Shown here piece by piece: positions 10,789 through 22,229 of a stretch of 64,000 bases of DNA. The translations under genes were made by a program, and so were the position numbers. The stretch's first letter is position 1; the number at the start of each line of letters is the position of its first letter. The DNA is from Akebia trifoliata (taxonomy: Eukaryota > Streptophyta > Magnoliopsida > Ranunculales > Lardizabalaceae). Below the pieces are notes generated by a model. It worked only from the letters and a program-made list of their open reading frames with translations. It did no database searches and was not told the origin of the DNA. The DNA lies in the NCBI GenBank assembly GCA_017979445.1, contig CM030716.1:11424474-11488473 (forward strand). Reading direction: 5' to 3'.

Positions 10789-11706
10789 AACATTACAAAC
10801 ACAAATGAGAGTAGTTATTTAGTAATTTGCAAGCGTGGTCTCCCTGATAGCAAATTCTCATGTATTATGGAAATTTATTTATTTATTTAAATGTATCATA
10901 TATGGGGAGCACATCATCACATTCACTTAGTCCTGCACCATTTTAAGGTAAAACATTACATACACAGTTCCAAGTCTGCTTACATTGAAAACTCGAAAAG
11001 GACAACAAGAGCCAGAGTTACCCCACCAAGTGACTCAAGAAGAAATTCCACAGCTTTCCCCATGTCCTAGTTAATAACAGGTCGGACCTCTAAAACCTTT
11101 CAACAGAGAAAACAAAGCTTAATATCCAAACCAAGAACAAAATTGACAACCACAGTATTGCCAAATGAAGGGGGGAAATAAGATGAAGTAGAAGACAATC
11201 TTCAAGTCGTTAAGTAAAATACCTTCCGCCCATGAATTAATCGCAGACATGATTAGTCTTTAAGAATGTCATGAACACACTATGCTACGGTAGTCCAATT
11301 CTGATAGGTACACCATGAAACACAAAAATAAATAAGTTCAACTTGAAAGCTACACATAAGCTGCAATGCAGGATTCAATATGAACAGTCTAATTTGGTTG
11401 TAGAGATCAAAGCAGCCATTTTACCTTCCAGATATTGTCACGTTCGAAACTAAAATTGAAAAACTATATAAAAATACAAACGATTAGACACATCTATCAA
11501 ACTATTATTTAAGTAAAGTAAAAGATGAAAAAACTATTCCAGATATTGTCACCTTCCAAACTAAAATTGGCTACCATAATTCATGTTCTTGCTAAACAAA
11601 ATTAAAATGCTTTTCTATAATTCATTCCACCACTTTTTTCAACTATCTTGTTGAGGGAAAAAACAAGATTGTAAAAAACCAAAACAAGTATAATGGTGAC
11701 ACTTAC
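10789..11706. other. Intergenic or intronic stretch; possible 27-codon ORF inside
   Basis: No recognised protein. On the minus strand an ATG at 11061-11063 opens 27 codons ending at 10980, after an intron-end-like TTAACTAG. The product would be M-G-K-A-V-E-F-L-L-E-S-L-G-G followed by a hydrophobic run. This could be a small membrane peptide or a terminal exon of an unrecognised gene. Support is weak. Confidence 0.25.
11398..11560. repeat. 163-bp direct duplication, copy 1
   Basis: Aligns without gaps to 12558-12720 with three mismatches. Each copy also holds an internal repeat of TTCCAGATATTGTCAC. This copy lies beyond the last recognised PDS5-like exon. Confidence 0.9.
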
Positions 11707-12521
11707 ATATCAGAGGTAGCAACATCAGGACTAGGATGATCAGTTACTTGTTCCTGTTAGAAAAATGTATCAGCATAAAGGCAGTATATCAACCACAGAA
11801 AAAAAAATTAGAAACCCTGAACGTGTACCCACCACATCTTCCATTGTTTCTTTCACAAGTTCCCATCTTTCTATTTTAAGTATCAGTATCTCTACATCAC
11901 CATCAGTGTATAAAATCTGGCATATAAGAAACAATCATCAAACAATGCACATAAAAAAATTAGAAGAGAGAAACAAAATATTTGGTGTATAGAACCCATG
12001 AGGGGCAAAATCAACCTTATGCTTCATTCTAACAGGATCAAAAGAATCGACAATGCCTTCATAAAACCTGCAAAACATCATAAGTATCAGCACCCATGAC
12101 TACAAAGTGTAAGAATTACATTCTCATGCAAGAATACAGGATCAGTACTTACGTCTGATCTCTTGGCCACCAAACTTTCATCTTGGAACCAACAAGGTTC
12201 TCACCTAAATCTTCCACAGAATCTGGTGTTCCAGAAGTCTGCTAATCAATAGAATGATTTAAAGTACATCCTATGTTACAAACTACTTAAACCAAGAAAT
12301 AACTGTATACGCAATGGAGTGAAAATGTCAAAAAAATTATAAGAACAAAACAAAACGAGTGGAATTAGAAGAATGACTAGCAGAAAATTGATTGCTATTA
12401 AAGAGTAACTCGGGATTCACACCTCTTCCTTCCCTGGAGTAAGCTTCCTCTTGGATTTTGTCTTGGTGATTTCATCCTTAATTATTGATTTTGCAGCAGG
12501 CTTTGGAGAAGAAACCACTTT
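11707..12521 (-). CDS. PDS5-type sister-chromatid cohesion protein, Tudor-domain exons (partial gene)
   Basis: PDS5 proteins bind cohesin on chromatin; plant members carry a Tudor domain after the HEAT region. Five exons are visible: 12423-12521, 12153-12238, 12016-12067, about 11833-11916 and 11707-11753. Each has an AG acceptor and a GT donor, two of them GTAAGT. They join in one open frame: a lysine-rich linker; then L-V-G-S-K-M-K-V-W-W-P-R-D-Q, F-Y-E-G-I-V-D-S-F-D-P, L-Y-T-D-G-D-V-E-I-L and E-R-W-E-L-V, the Tudor signature; then D-H-P-S-P-D. No stop or frameshift was seen. The N-terminal HEAT part and the C-terminus are absent from the window. A possible further upstream exon lies at about 12721-12770 (M-Q-E-S-S-S-K-E-I-P-L-K). 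Either a captured fragment or part of a broken gene. Confidence 0.78.
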
Positions 12522-12557
12522 CTGTACAACCACAACAGCAAGAACATGAAAAACTTG

Positions 12558-12720
12558 TTGTAGAGATCAAAGCAGCCATTTTACCTTCCAGATATTGTCA
12601 CCTTCAAAACTAAAATTGAAAAACTATATAAAAATACAAATGATTAGACACATCTATCAAACTATTATTTAAGTAAAGTAAAAGATGAAAAAACTATTCC
12701 AGATATTGTCACCTTCCAAA
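12558..12720. repeat. 163-bp direct duplication, copy 2
   Basis: Second copy of 11398-11560, located just upstream (minus strand) of the first PDS5-like exon. The two copies thus flank the whole exon cluster. Confidence 0.9.
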
Positions 12721-12804
12721 ATCAGGCACCACATTCATCTTCAGAGGGATCTCTTTACTTGATGATTCTTGCATCTGAGCTTATTCGCAAGAGAATCCTC
12801 TAAC

Positions 12805-12870
12805 AGTCATCCGGACTTGGGACCATCCTTTTCCCTCCTCCTTTATCCGGGCTTGGGACCGGCAATGTAA
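12805..12870. repeat. Direct repeat of ATCCGGRCTTGGGACC
   Basis: Two near-identical copies about 36 bp apart, separated by TCCCTCCTCCTTTAT. It resembles dispersed plant repeats, but I cannot assign it to a family. Confidence 0.5.
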
Positions 12871-15203
12871 AACATATAATTTTACTAGCCTTTAACTAGG
12901 TTAGCATTTAACTAGGTTCATAAGTGGGTGAGATTGAACCAACTTCCATTAATCCCATGGTCATGAACCAGATTTGATCCCACATTTTGTTTCAAATCTG
13001 CAATTCTCAAGTCATAGATGTGATTTCACGTGTATTGTCCACAATTTGTCACCTTTTTTTCCTTGAAACTAAGGCTAGATTTGTCCGTAATTCGTGGGAT
13101 TTTAAGGAGTTAGCTAACTATGTATGAAATTATTCTAAGAATATTTATAATTTAGTGAATTATATATAGAGGAAGGGAAAATAATTGAGTCTGCAATGAA
13201 CAAGGATCTTCATTTTCAACCCTTTAGACACCACTGTTTATATGTGACATCCAAATCTTGAATCTTGGCTCAGCAGATGAGCTTAACATGGGCACTATCT
13301 TTTTTCTTTGGTGTGGGAAACATGGACAGTAAGAATGGGTTCATTTTGATATATATGATTTTCTGGGTAGGGTCCACTATTTCAATGGTTAGGATGGGTA
13401 TGATGGTGGGCCAAAGTATGACATGTGATGCTGGGTGACGAACCTACTATTTTGAACAGAGATTTGCTGTTTTGAAAGTTATGGGCTAAGCTGATGAACC
13501 AATGGCATGACACCATGTGTATTAAATGAGTAAAAGTGATCGGTGAGTGAGAAAATTCCAGAAGAAAAGTTGACTAAAATGGAGTGGCTTATGCCGATGT
13601 TTGTGGATCTTTCGTTTTTAACATACAAGCAAATGGCACGTGAAATGCACGTGTAGAGAGAAAGTTGTGTACAACACGCTTGTTCAATTTCACATGTATT
13701 TTAATCTTACATAAATCCTAATTTTTGTAATACAAGCAAGTTTGTAAATGGTATACTAATACCATATCATTGATCCTGATTCGAAATTATTATCGGATCA
13801 ATAGATTTGATCCAATCCAGTTACAGTCGTAGATGTGGCTTAGATTGAAATCGAAGTGGAACGAATAAGGTTCATTATTAAGGTCTGGATCCATTTGAAA
13901 TGTACCTCATGTGATCTAATAGCTAACACATGTGAACTAACTAAATTGGAAATATATGAACCAGAAAGTGATACATATTCAGCCCATACAGACCACAGAC
14001 CACAGACCAAAATTATGTGGGGCCACAATAGAGTAAAGCTGTTGTAACCGCCAATGTGGCTATAACTATATTTGCAATCAACCCAATCAGATGGGTCCAC
14101 CACTTGTTGACGGTCCAGATTGATGATAGCCAAGTAATCTTATAAGAAGGAATTAGTGGAACATATCCACAATATGAAAGGATAGATAGCTAGGAATAGT
14201 ATTCTTGTGGGATTTTAGTTCATCTTAAGTCTTCGCATTCTTCACGTAATGTAACGACGTAAAGGAAGACCTGTTTGAAGTTTGGACCCTCCGTCACGCT
14301 CTTCACAATATGTACCTCATTTTTCTATTTCTTTAAGTCTGGTGATCCATTATGACATCCCTTATGGGGTACTCTTACTCTATACCCTAACGCTCCGTGC
14401 AAGTCACATTTTTTGCTTTCATATATCTTTACTATTAGCTGTAAGATTATTATACAAAAAGGATTTAGAGATTGGGGAAGATGTTGCCCATAGAACCAGA
14501 ATTTGATTGTTAAAATGGAGGGAGTTCGTATATTATAATTTTATTAAGATGTGAAACACCAATCTTAACAAGAGTAGATTTCCCAATTTCAACAAATAAT
14601 TTGGCAATGTGGACATACTAGATTAAACAAATAATTTAGACAAATAATTTCAACAAGAGTAGATCATCTACCTACTGATTAAATTGGATACTTCCCTAGC
14701 TAGTCTCATTTTACAAGTTTTCCAAAACATTCCCCCAGAAATGAACACATTTGAACTACTAAATTCTTTCAAATATTAGTTTTAAATTAACTTCTAGTTG
14801 TTTAGTCACAATAGTGTTAAAAAACTCAATCGTGGCTAGGGATTTGTTGGTGGATCTTAGTTCTGTGAACATGATATGAATTGCTACAATTATAAATTAG
14901 GAATAAGCGATTCAAATAAGGTTATTTTCAACATAATATCAATTAAAAACCTAAATGCCTTCAAACGTAAGAAATAATTTGCGATGGGCGAATCTGTACC
15001 TCTTTCTTCTTCAAATCTGCTAAAGACGACGCTGGTAATTTGAGAGAATCGAGTGAGAGATCGAAGCCCTAGATCAATGATTTTGAAATCTGATTGCGTC
15101 TGGAAACCCTAGTTATTTTTCTTCAAAAGTCGAGATCCTGTGAGTGAGAGATCGAGCGAAGAATTAATGTTCAAAATCAGATCGATTTTGTGAGTGAAAG
15201 AGA
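12871..15203. other. Intergenic, no gene seen
   Basis: AT-rich sequence. The short ORFs at 13840-14133 (minus), 13856-14047 and 14282-14506 (plus) show no family features and look random. Confidence 0.5.
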
Positions 15204-15455
15204 GTCGATCGAACGAAATCTAGTGTGAGTGAACAAGAGAAAATCGATCGAACGAAAACAAGTGTGAGTAGAAGAGAGAGATTCGATCGAACAAAATTGG
15301 TGAGTGAGAGATAGAGAGATTCGATCGAAGAAAAATCGGTGAGTGAGAGAGAGAGAGATTCGATCGAAGAAAAACCAGTGAGTGAAAGAGAGAGATAGAG
15401 AGAGTCGAGAAAGAGAGAGAGACAAAGAGAGTCGATCGATAAAATCGAGTGTGTG
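15204..15455. repeat. ~39-bp minisatellite built on TCGATCGA
   Basis: Five to six units of 38-39 bp. Each starts with the palindrome TCGATCGA, then an A-rich part, then GTGAGTGAGAGA-type purine sequence. It generates long low-complexity ORFs on the minus strand (15164-15575) that I do not regard as genes. Confidence 0.8.
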
Positions 15456-17439
15456 AGTTGAGTTTGAGTCAATAATAACGATACGAGTTGAGTCAAACGA
15501 AAAAACGCCTGAGTCGAGTCGAGTTTGAGGCGGAAAAGTATCTTTTTGGTGGATTAGTGACTGTTGGACAAACATTGCTGCCCAACCATTTATTCAACAA
15601 CCTTCCCAACAGCAAGATCACGTCCCTACATCTTGCTGCAACAGCCAACCTTCCTATCCTCTGTCTTTCTCTCCTAGACGTTTCACCTTTTCACAACATC
15701 AATACTCCCATCGTTCTCCACTCTTCTTGGCAATTACAATAGCCACCATCTTCAGCATCAACACTCCATTACAATACCTTCACTGCAAGGCACACCTCCA
15801 CAGCCACCACGTCTACTGCTGCTACAGCCTCGCTACATCGTATATCAGAACATCCATCTCTCTGTCCTCGTCTCTTGGCAGCGGATACTCACAAGCTTTG
15901 GAGGTCGTATCTGAAGGAATCGGATCCTATCATCTCTCTATAGGTAAGTTTTATTTTCTTTATTTGTTTTTTAATTTGTACTTTATTTTTATATCAACAG
16001 GATTAGTAGATTTTTTATGCATTTTGCTATTTTCTTCTTTTTTTCTATATGCCGATAGGGTTAGGAGGATATTTAGTTTACGTTTTTTTTATTCAATATT
16101 TTTGCATATTGGTAAGATTAGAAGAGTTTTCTTTTTTTTTTTTAATTTCTCTATGTTTTTATTTTTTTTGTGTCTCAATAGGATTAGGAAAATATATCTA
16201 TATATATTTTATATATACTTGTCTATAATTTTTTTATTCGTCGTCTTGGCATATTGATGAGGACAATACATATATATATATTTTTAGGTTTTATTCATTT
16301 TTGTATGTTAATAGGGTTAAGGGTTTCTCTATATTTATTTATTTATTTTCATATTATTAGGGAGAGAAGAATATTTAGGTTTTATGCTTCTTTTTTTGTT
16401 CATTTTTTTTTTTTTTTTTTAATGTTTTGTTCTTATTTTTTTGTTTTTATTTGTATTCTTTGCATGTTAGTAGGATTAGGATGATATTTTATTTATATAT
16501 ATTTTTTGTGTTTTTTTGCATATTAATAGGATTAGGAAAATGTTGTTTTGCTTTTGTCTTTATTTTATTTTTATTTTTTATGAATTTGTGATGACATGAT
16601 CCTTGTATTCAAGCATGATAGTTGTTTTGGAAAAATTGATGGTCTTAGATGCTTGCCCGTTTGAGTCGATTTGAGAATTATTTGAGTTTGGAAATTTTGT
16701 ATGCATTGGTGTGAGTCGATCTCTAATATTTTGTATGCATTGGTGTTTGTTGATCTACAATTTGGTAAGCATGGTATTGTGAACTTTTTTCTTGTTATTT
16801 TATAAATTTCCAAATTGGTGATCCTTGGTAAATCCACATTTTTTAATTCGAAAATTCCCATTCATAATTTCGTTTTGAAAATTGGTATTTGGAATTTTCT
16901 GATAGGGAAATTGTACAATTTTCTATTTGAGGAAATAATATATTTACAAATTTCTATTTTAGGAATTTCACATTTTAGCAATTTCTAATTTAGATGATTT
17001 TGCAATTTCATATTTAGAAAGTTTATGGATTTAGAAGTTTCTAATTCAAAACTGTGATATCTTTGGAAAACTTCAATTTTGGGAAAGTTCAATTTTTAAA
17101 AATTCTAATTTGGAAATTCAGCATATATTTTTGAATATTAATTTGGGGAACTTCAGATTCTCAATTTGGAAATTCTCTAAGTTCTAATTTGACAGTTTCT
17201 ATTTTGGACAGTTTGGGAAATACTTGCAGGTGAAATTTCTTAATTGATTTTAGATCATGGAGCTAATTAAGGCTTTTTCAAACCCTTCCATATTTTATGG
17301 AATTCAAAGAATGATCATGTAATAATTGGGACAATTTTAGCCTTAGGATTTGTTTGGCAAACCCAACATAGTTTGATGATGATGATTGGACTGTGACCTT
17401 AACTGTAGTCTTCGTATGTTGACCATAGGATGATTTTGG
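15456..17439. other. T-rich sequence with degenerate ~60-bp units
   Basis: From about 15985 to 16560 a motif like GCATATTRATAGGATTAGGAAAATATTT recurs roughly every 50-70 bp in a T-rich background. A CTATAG/GTAAGT at about 15940 looks like a splice donor. No protein family is recognisable in the ORFs (15727-16257, 16254-16484). From 16850 to 17230 a loose AATTTCTAATTTGGAAATT-like repeat continues. Confidence 0.45.
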
Positions 17440-17640
17440 ATAGTAGTAGAGACCGATCATGTTGATTCGGGCGGGTTCGGTGCCTAACACCTTCCGAAAC
17501 CCGTAATCTGACCTCTTACCCATCTCTATGATCCGTTGATCGACCCATATCCATTTAGAGTTAATTTTGGTTCCTAAACCTAAACTAGGTGGCAACTCCC
17601 ATTTCTCAAAAGTCCCCCATTTATGAATCAAACCCCTATC
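17440..17640 (+). mobile_element. Tat/Ogre-like LTR tail
   Basis: Contains CGGTGCCTAACACCTTCCGAAACCCGTAA and AACTAGGTGGCAACTCCC, the conserved tail of the LTRs at 1-1703 (inverted) and 61378-62890. No matching LTR head lies directly upstream. Confidence 0.65.
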
Positions 17641-18015
17641 CACTATTTAGTGAAAAAGAGTCGAGGCGATTTCAATTACATCCTTTTAACTCAATAAATA
17701 CCAAGCCTAATAAAAAAATTTGTAGATTTTCTACTATTTTCCTTAGAGGGTTCTTAGGATTCGTCGAAAGAGAAGAAATCTTTTGGCTTGTTATGAGTTT
17801 CAATAGGAACCAAAAAGATAGGACTTACAATTTCCCCAGAAAAAAAAAATTTCTTAGGATTCAACTTAGATTTTCTCTGTTCTTCTCGGGTTCTTAGCAT
17901 CAAAATTATGTAGGAAATTTCTTAGCCATATTGATGGTTATAGTTTTTCATGCATCGTAGTTTTAAATCCAAAAGTAATTATGTTGTTAAATACTAGGAA
18001 AAATATTTTTTTTTT
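17641..18015. other. No gene seen
   Basis: Probably decayed internal retroelement sequence. Confidence 0.3.
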
Positions 18016-18354
18016 GTGAAAATGATGATAACTGAAAAGCCTCCAAGAATCAACATATCTTTCAGTCTCCTTGTTACTTCTTCCCACAGAAATACGAACA
18101 TATTAGTCTCAAGACACGTAACCCATCACATTGTTAATGTTGGCATTCTTCCATATGGGTTCGTATATTATACTCATCTAATCAACCCATTGCTTCCATT
18201 TTCTTTGTGGGCATATCCATCCATTGATACCACAAACACAATCGATGTTACGATAGTGGTGAGTGGTATGTTGTATAATTTTAGGGGACATTATATCGGT
18301 AATAATTTGTCTAAGATATTATCCAACCCACTTCTTTGCCTTAATAGTTTATAG
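18016..18354 (+). CDS. Unrecognised ORF, probably retroelement remnant
   Basis: 112 codons, open, with no clear family. G-I-L-P-Y-G-F-V near residue 44 is faintly reminiscent of plant transposon proteins. It lies upstream of the Athila-like 3' region that starts near 18520, where such elements carry an extra ORF, so a decayed 3' ORF is possible. I give it little weight. Confidence 0.2.
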   Translation: MKMMITEKPPRINISFSLLVTSSHRNTNILVSRHVTHHIVNVGILPYGFVYYTHLINPLLPFSLWAYPSIDTTNTIDVTIVVSGMLYNFRGHYIGNNLSKILSNPLLCLNSL

Positions 18355-18519
18355 AGTTCATTGTTCTCTAAATGCCTACTTAGAATTGATACATTGAGGA
18401 AAATATATAATTTAGGTTTGAGGGTGTGGGGTTGGATTTTAAAATATTATTTCTTATTTTAAAATATTCAGAAAACTTTAAATTACTCAAAAATATTTTT
18501 GACAACTTGTATTATTTTC

Positions 18520-19529
18520 AAGGTCTTAGCCTATCTTTTTAAGCATTTGCTTAAAATCTTCAATCAGTCCTCAGTTGGAAACTTTGATCTTGAGTCTTAG
18601 TTAGTATTTCTCTTCAAAAAATAATAGAGCAGTGTTATCTTAAGTTTGTAAGTTACTTTTGACACAGTTACTAAGAGTCTAGGTTGAATTGAGTTAGCTC
18701 TACTTCCTTTTTGCCTACAGTGTTAGAAAGATCGAGTCTGATGAAATTTGACTTCCTTGTTAATTCAGGTGGCTGGTTAAAAGAAAAACATAAGTGGGTT
18801 TAGTATGTCTTGGACAACAACCAATGAATTAGACTAGGTGTCTTGAAAAGGGTTACTTGTTTCTCTTCAAAAAATGCATAAAAAAAAAATTTGAAAAATT
18901 TGATAAGAAAATAAAAGAAAAAGAAAAGTACTTAAGAAAACAAAATCCCAAAGAAAAGAAAATGGAAAATGTAGAATGTTTCAGTAGGGTGAAAATCATC
19001 AGAATAAAATTGTGAGTAAACTAAAATGTCACAGATAAATCCCCTTAGAGGTATTAAAGTAAATTTCAATACTTCTCACTATTTTAGACATGATGCTTAC
19101 TTTGGAGTTATACCTTAAGTCAACCCAATCATTCTTGGTAAAATTGGAGGTTAGTTATCACTCTAGGAAACAAAATCTCAAGAGTGTTTAAGTCAAAATT
19201 ACAGTTATAGACAAGGTTAATTGAAGTCTAAGATTTGCTAAGAGAAATAATGATTGAGTGTCTATACAAAATATTACACCCAAACGACTGATAAATCTAC
19301 ATTGACCAATACTTTCAAATATATGTTTTGACTTTGTTTATTATACTTCAAAATTTCCCAAATTTTGTGGGTACTTTCACTGCAAAACCTCACAAGTCAA
19401 CCTCGTCCACTAGGAGTTTAAGGGCTTTATTCGATAAATGTAGTTGAGAGGCCTGTGAAAGTGACAACTTTTTCTTTACTTGTCTTTTCTTACTTTTTCT
19501 AGGGACTAGTAAAGTTTAGATTTGGGGGG
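18520..19529 (+). mobile_element. Athila-like 3' untranslated region and polypurine tract
   Basis: The block GACTTCCTTGTTAATTCAGG...GGTTAAAAG...AGTATG with later CACAGATAAATCCCCTTAGAGGTATTAAAGT recurs at 42170-42520 and 51260-51640, just before LTRs. It ends in AGTTTAGATTTGGGGGG (about 19513-19529), the polypurine tract. Confidence 0.75.
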
Positions 19530-20790
19530 TGACCAATGTCTTAAACCACTGATTTTAATATATTTATCGAGCATTTATCATACTCCTAACCACTTTAGTA
19601 CTATAATTAAAAAATAACCTCACATATGCTTTATAACATCAATTTACATGTTTTTTCATATTAAATAACCATAATTGCATAAAGAATTCAATAATCTGAA
19701 AAAATCTTATGATCGTGTGTTCAATTATGCAGGCTTGAAATTAGAAAATCAAACATGAACACACCAAAGCAATTCAAGCACACCAAAGCAATCAAGAGAA
19801 AATAAGAGAAAAGTGGGCCAAAAAACAATCATTTCCAACACACCTTCACCATCCCATGGTGGACCCCAATTGCACCATGGCAGAAAGGTTATCAATCAGG
19901 ATAAAATTACATTACCATGCTTCACACATAAGGGCGATCTGATTGCTCAAGATCACATATACCAGATCCTTCAGAACCTGAGAATTGGCTATAAATAGAA
20001 CCCAAAGTCCATTGTGAATTGTTCCTTCCACCTTAGTTTTCTTTAGATTCTTCCCCAATTAGATTATGTTTAATTTCTTTGTAATTTCTAGATTTTTTGT
20101 GAAAGAGAGAGAGAGAGTATAATAATTAATTTGTCAATGGAAGGAATCCTCTTCTCTTTTACTCTTTCTATGTGTCTCGCAGTGATGTTAGAATAGTTCC
20201 CCATCCATTGGGGAGGTGGAGAAGCTTAGATCAAGTACTATTTTTATTTTCCTCTTGTTTCTATGCTTAATATTTAATGGAATCACGTCAAAGTTCATCT
20301 AACTCCTATGGATCAAATTCTTAGATGAACCCCTTCACCCTTAATGCTAGACTTAGATCGACTGTACTTAGATAAGAATCAAGATGGTTTATGCATAAAT
20401 TACATAATGAGTAGTAGGGATTCATATCTTATGAGTGAAGGAATCCTAGTTTTAAATATCTCTTTCTTGATTTTAAAGTTAAATCTTCCAACCTAAGAGA
20501 CATTATCATATTCTTCGGTTAAGTTTTGAAAAGAGGTTTGCAATTAAATCAATCATATTTGTTTCTACTCTAGGTGGATCCGTGTTTCCAATAGATTTTT
20601 TTATCTTATTTTAATTCTCCTATTTCAATCATAAGCATCTTAATTTTTGTTTTTGATCTTTGACAAACAAACAAAATGGTTTTTAATATTGCTTCGATTC
20701 ATTTTTAATTTGACTTAATGTTCTACCTTTATCCTTGTGATTCAACCCTTACCTGCCTTTTAAGTAAGGTAAATCTATTTGTTCGAAGAA
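19530..20790 (+). mobile_element. Athila-like LTR (family 1)
   Basis: Starts TGACCAATGTCTTAAACCACTG directly after the polypurine tract. It is collinear with 63065-64000, sharing for example CCACTTTAGTACTATAATTAAAAAATAA and CCATCCATTGGGGAGGTGGAGAAGC. The tail near 20745 resembles other LTR tails in the window, so the end is approximate. Confidence 0.75.
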
Positions 20791-22229
20791 ACCTTACATC
20801 TCAACATGCATTCATTCAACATCATAAAGCACAAGAGAATAGAGGCAAACACTTCCTCTTAGCCTTATACTCCTCACATCTCTTTATCTCCTCCTTATTC
20901 ATCATTGCCCCTTGTGTTGTGAAATTGATGACAAACCTCTACAAATTCAGGTAAATAATTCAAATTCGCCCTTTTGTTTTCAAAATAATGACAGACCTAC
21001 TAATAGCATGGTCTTCTATTATAGAATACCAAAAATGACTAAAATACCCTAATCTTCAACTCTTGCTAAGAGCACTCATTTCCTTACCAACTCCGATTCC
21101 CTTCTTCAATATTGTGTTTGGGCAATACAATTGTTGCTTGTTTTCCTTAAAAGTGTTAGTACCTACTCTATTTTATTTTATTTCTAAATCAATGGGAAGA
21201 AAACACTAAATCAATGGGAAGAAAAAAGGTACAACCCATATGACATTGCAGAATTAAGGAAGGATTGAAGACGACGCATTCTTGGGGAAAAGAATAAGTC
21301 GTTAGAGAAAGCCATAGATTTCAAAAAGCATAGAAAAGAAAATTGTATTCAAATCATTTGGAAGCAACTCTTGATAGACAAATATATAAATTTAAAGCTA
21401 AAGTCAGTGAAAGACTGACAAGTGATGGCAAGTAGAAAAAATAATAAAAATAAGAATAAGATAAATGATAGAAAAGAAAATTTTATCCACCTCATTTGAA
21501 AGCTCTCTTGCAAAAACAAAAATATTGAGGGAGTAGATCATTATAGTAAATTGTTCCAACCTATGAAAATAAAAAGAAAATGAGAAAAACAAATCACATC
21601 ACACCAATCAAGCCAAAAACCAAAATTAGATGTGTCCATAGAAATTTATCATTTTATGAAATCATATTTTAGTTATTCAAGAAGTCCAACTAGTTCACTC
21701 TAATTCTTAGTTTAGTTTATTTTTATGTTTATTAATTAAAGAAATTTATCATAAAAAACCCTTTAAAAAGTGAAATATATGTTTAATGTTATTATTTAGG
21801 TAGTGAGAACAAATACTTTTATTAACCGAAAACCCTATTGTTATAAATAGATGTAAATAAAGGAACATAACTAACCCCTAATTTGTTTGATAGAAGTTTT
21901 ATAATGATAATGATGACACTCACTATTTAATAAGCTCTAATTGGAGATTTTTTTTATCTCTAAAAGGATACTTATAGAGTTGTTTCTTTGTAAAGATTAC
22001 ATGTTCTTTTTTTTTTAACTTTTTTAATTTATTTGGTTAGTAGTTGTCTAGACAAAGAGGGAAAAAAGAGATATAAAGAAAATTAGAAACCCTTAATAAT
22101 GTATTGCAATGAGTTTTATGAACTTTGAAATAAAAATAAAGATATAAAAAGTTACTAAGATATTTAAGTGTTATATATGACCACATCGAGGGGCTAGCTT
22201 CCATGCATCTGGCCTCTTGGAGAGGTCAT
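20791..22229. other. No gene seen
   Basis: AT-rich. The ORFs at 20718-20954 and 21404-21592 have no family features. Confidence 0.4.

Noticed and set aside
12805..12870. Helitron 3' end hairpin
   Set aside because: GGGCTTGGGACC-type repeats are direct, not inverted, and no CTRRT end follows a clear stem-loop.
15164..15575. Two minus-strand ORFs rich in S, L and D
   Set aside because: They are translations of the 39-bp purine minisatellite.
15727..16484. Hydrophobic plus-strand ORFs that look like membrane proteins
   Set aside because: The T-rich sequence forces F, L, I and Y codons; the repeats are degenerate and there is no family pattern.
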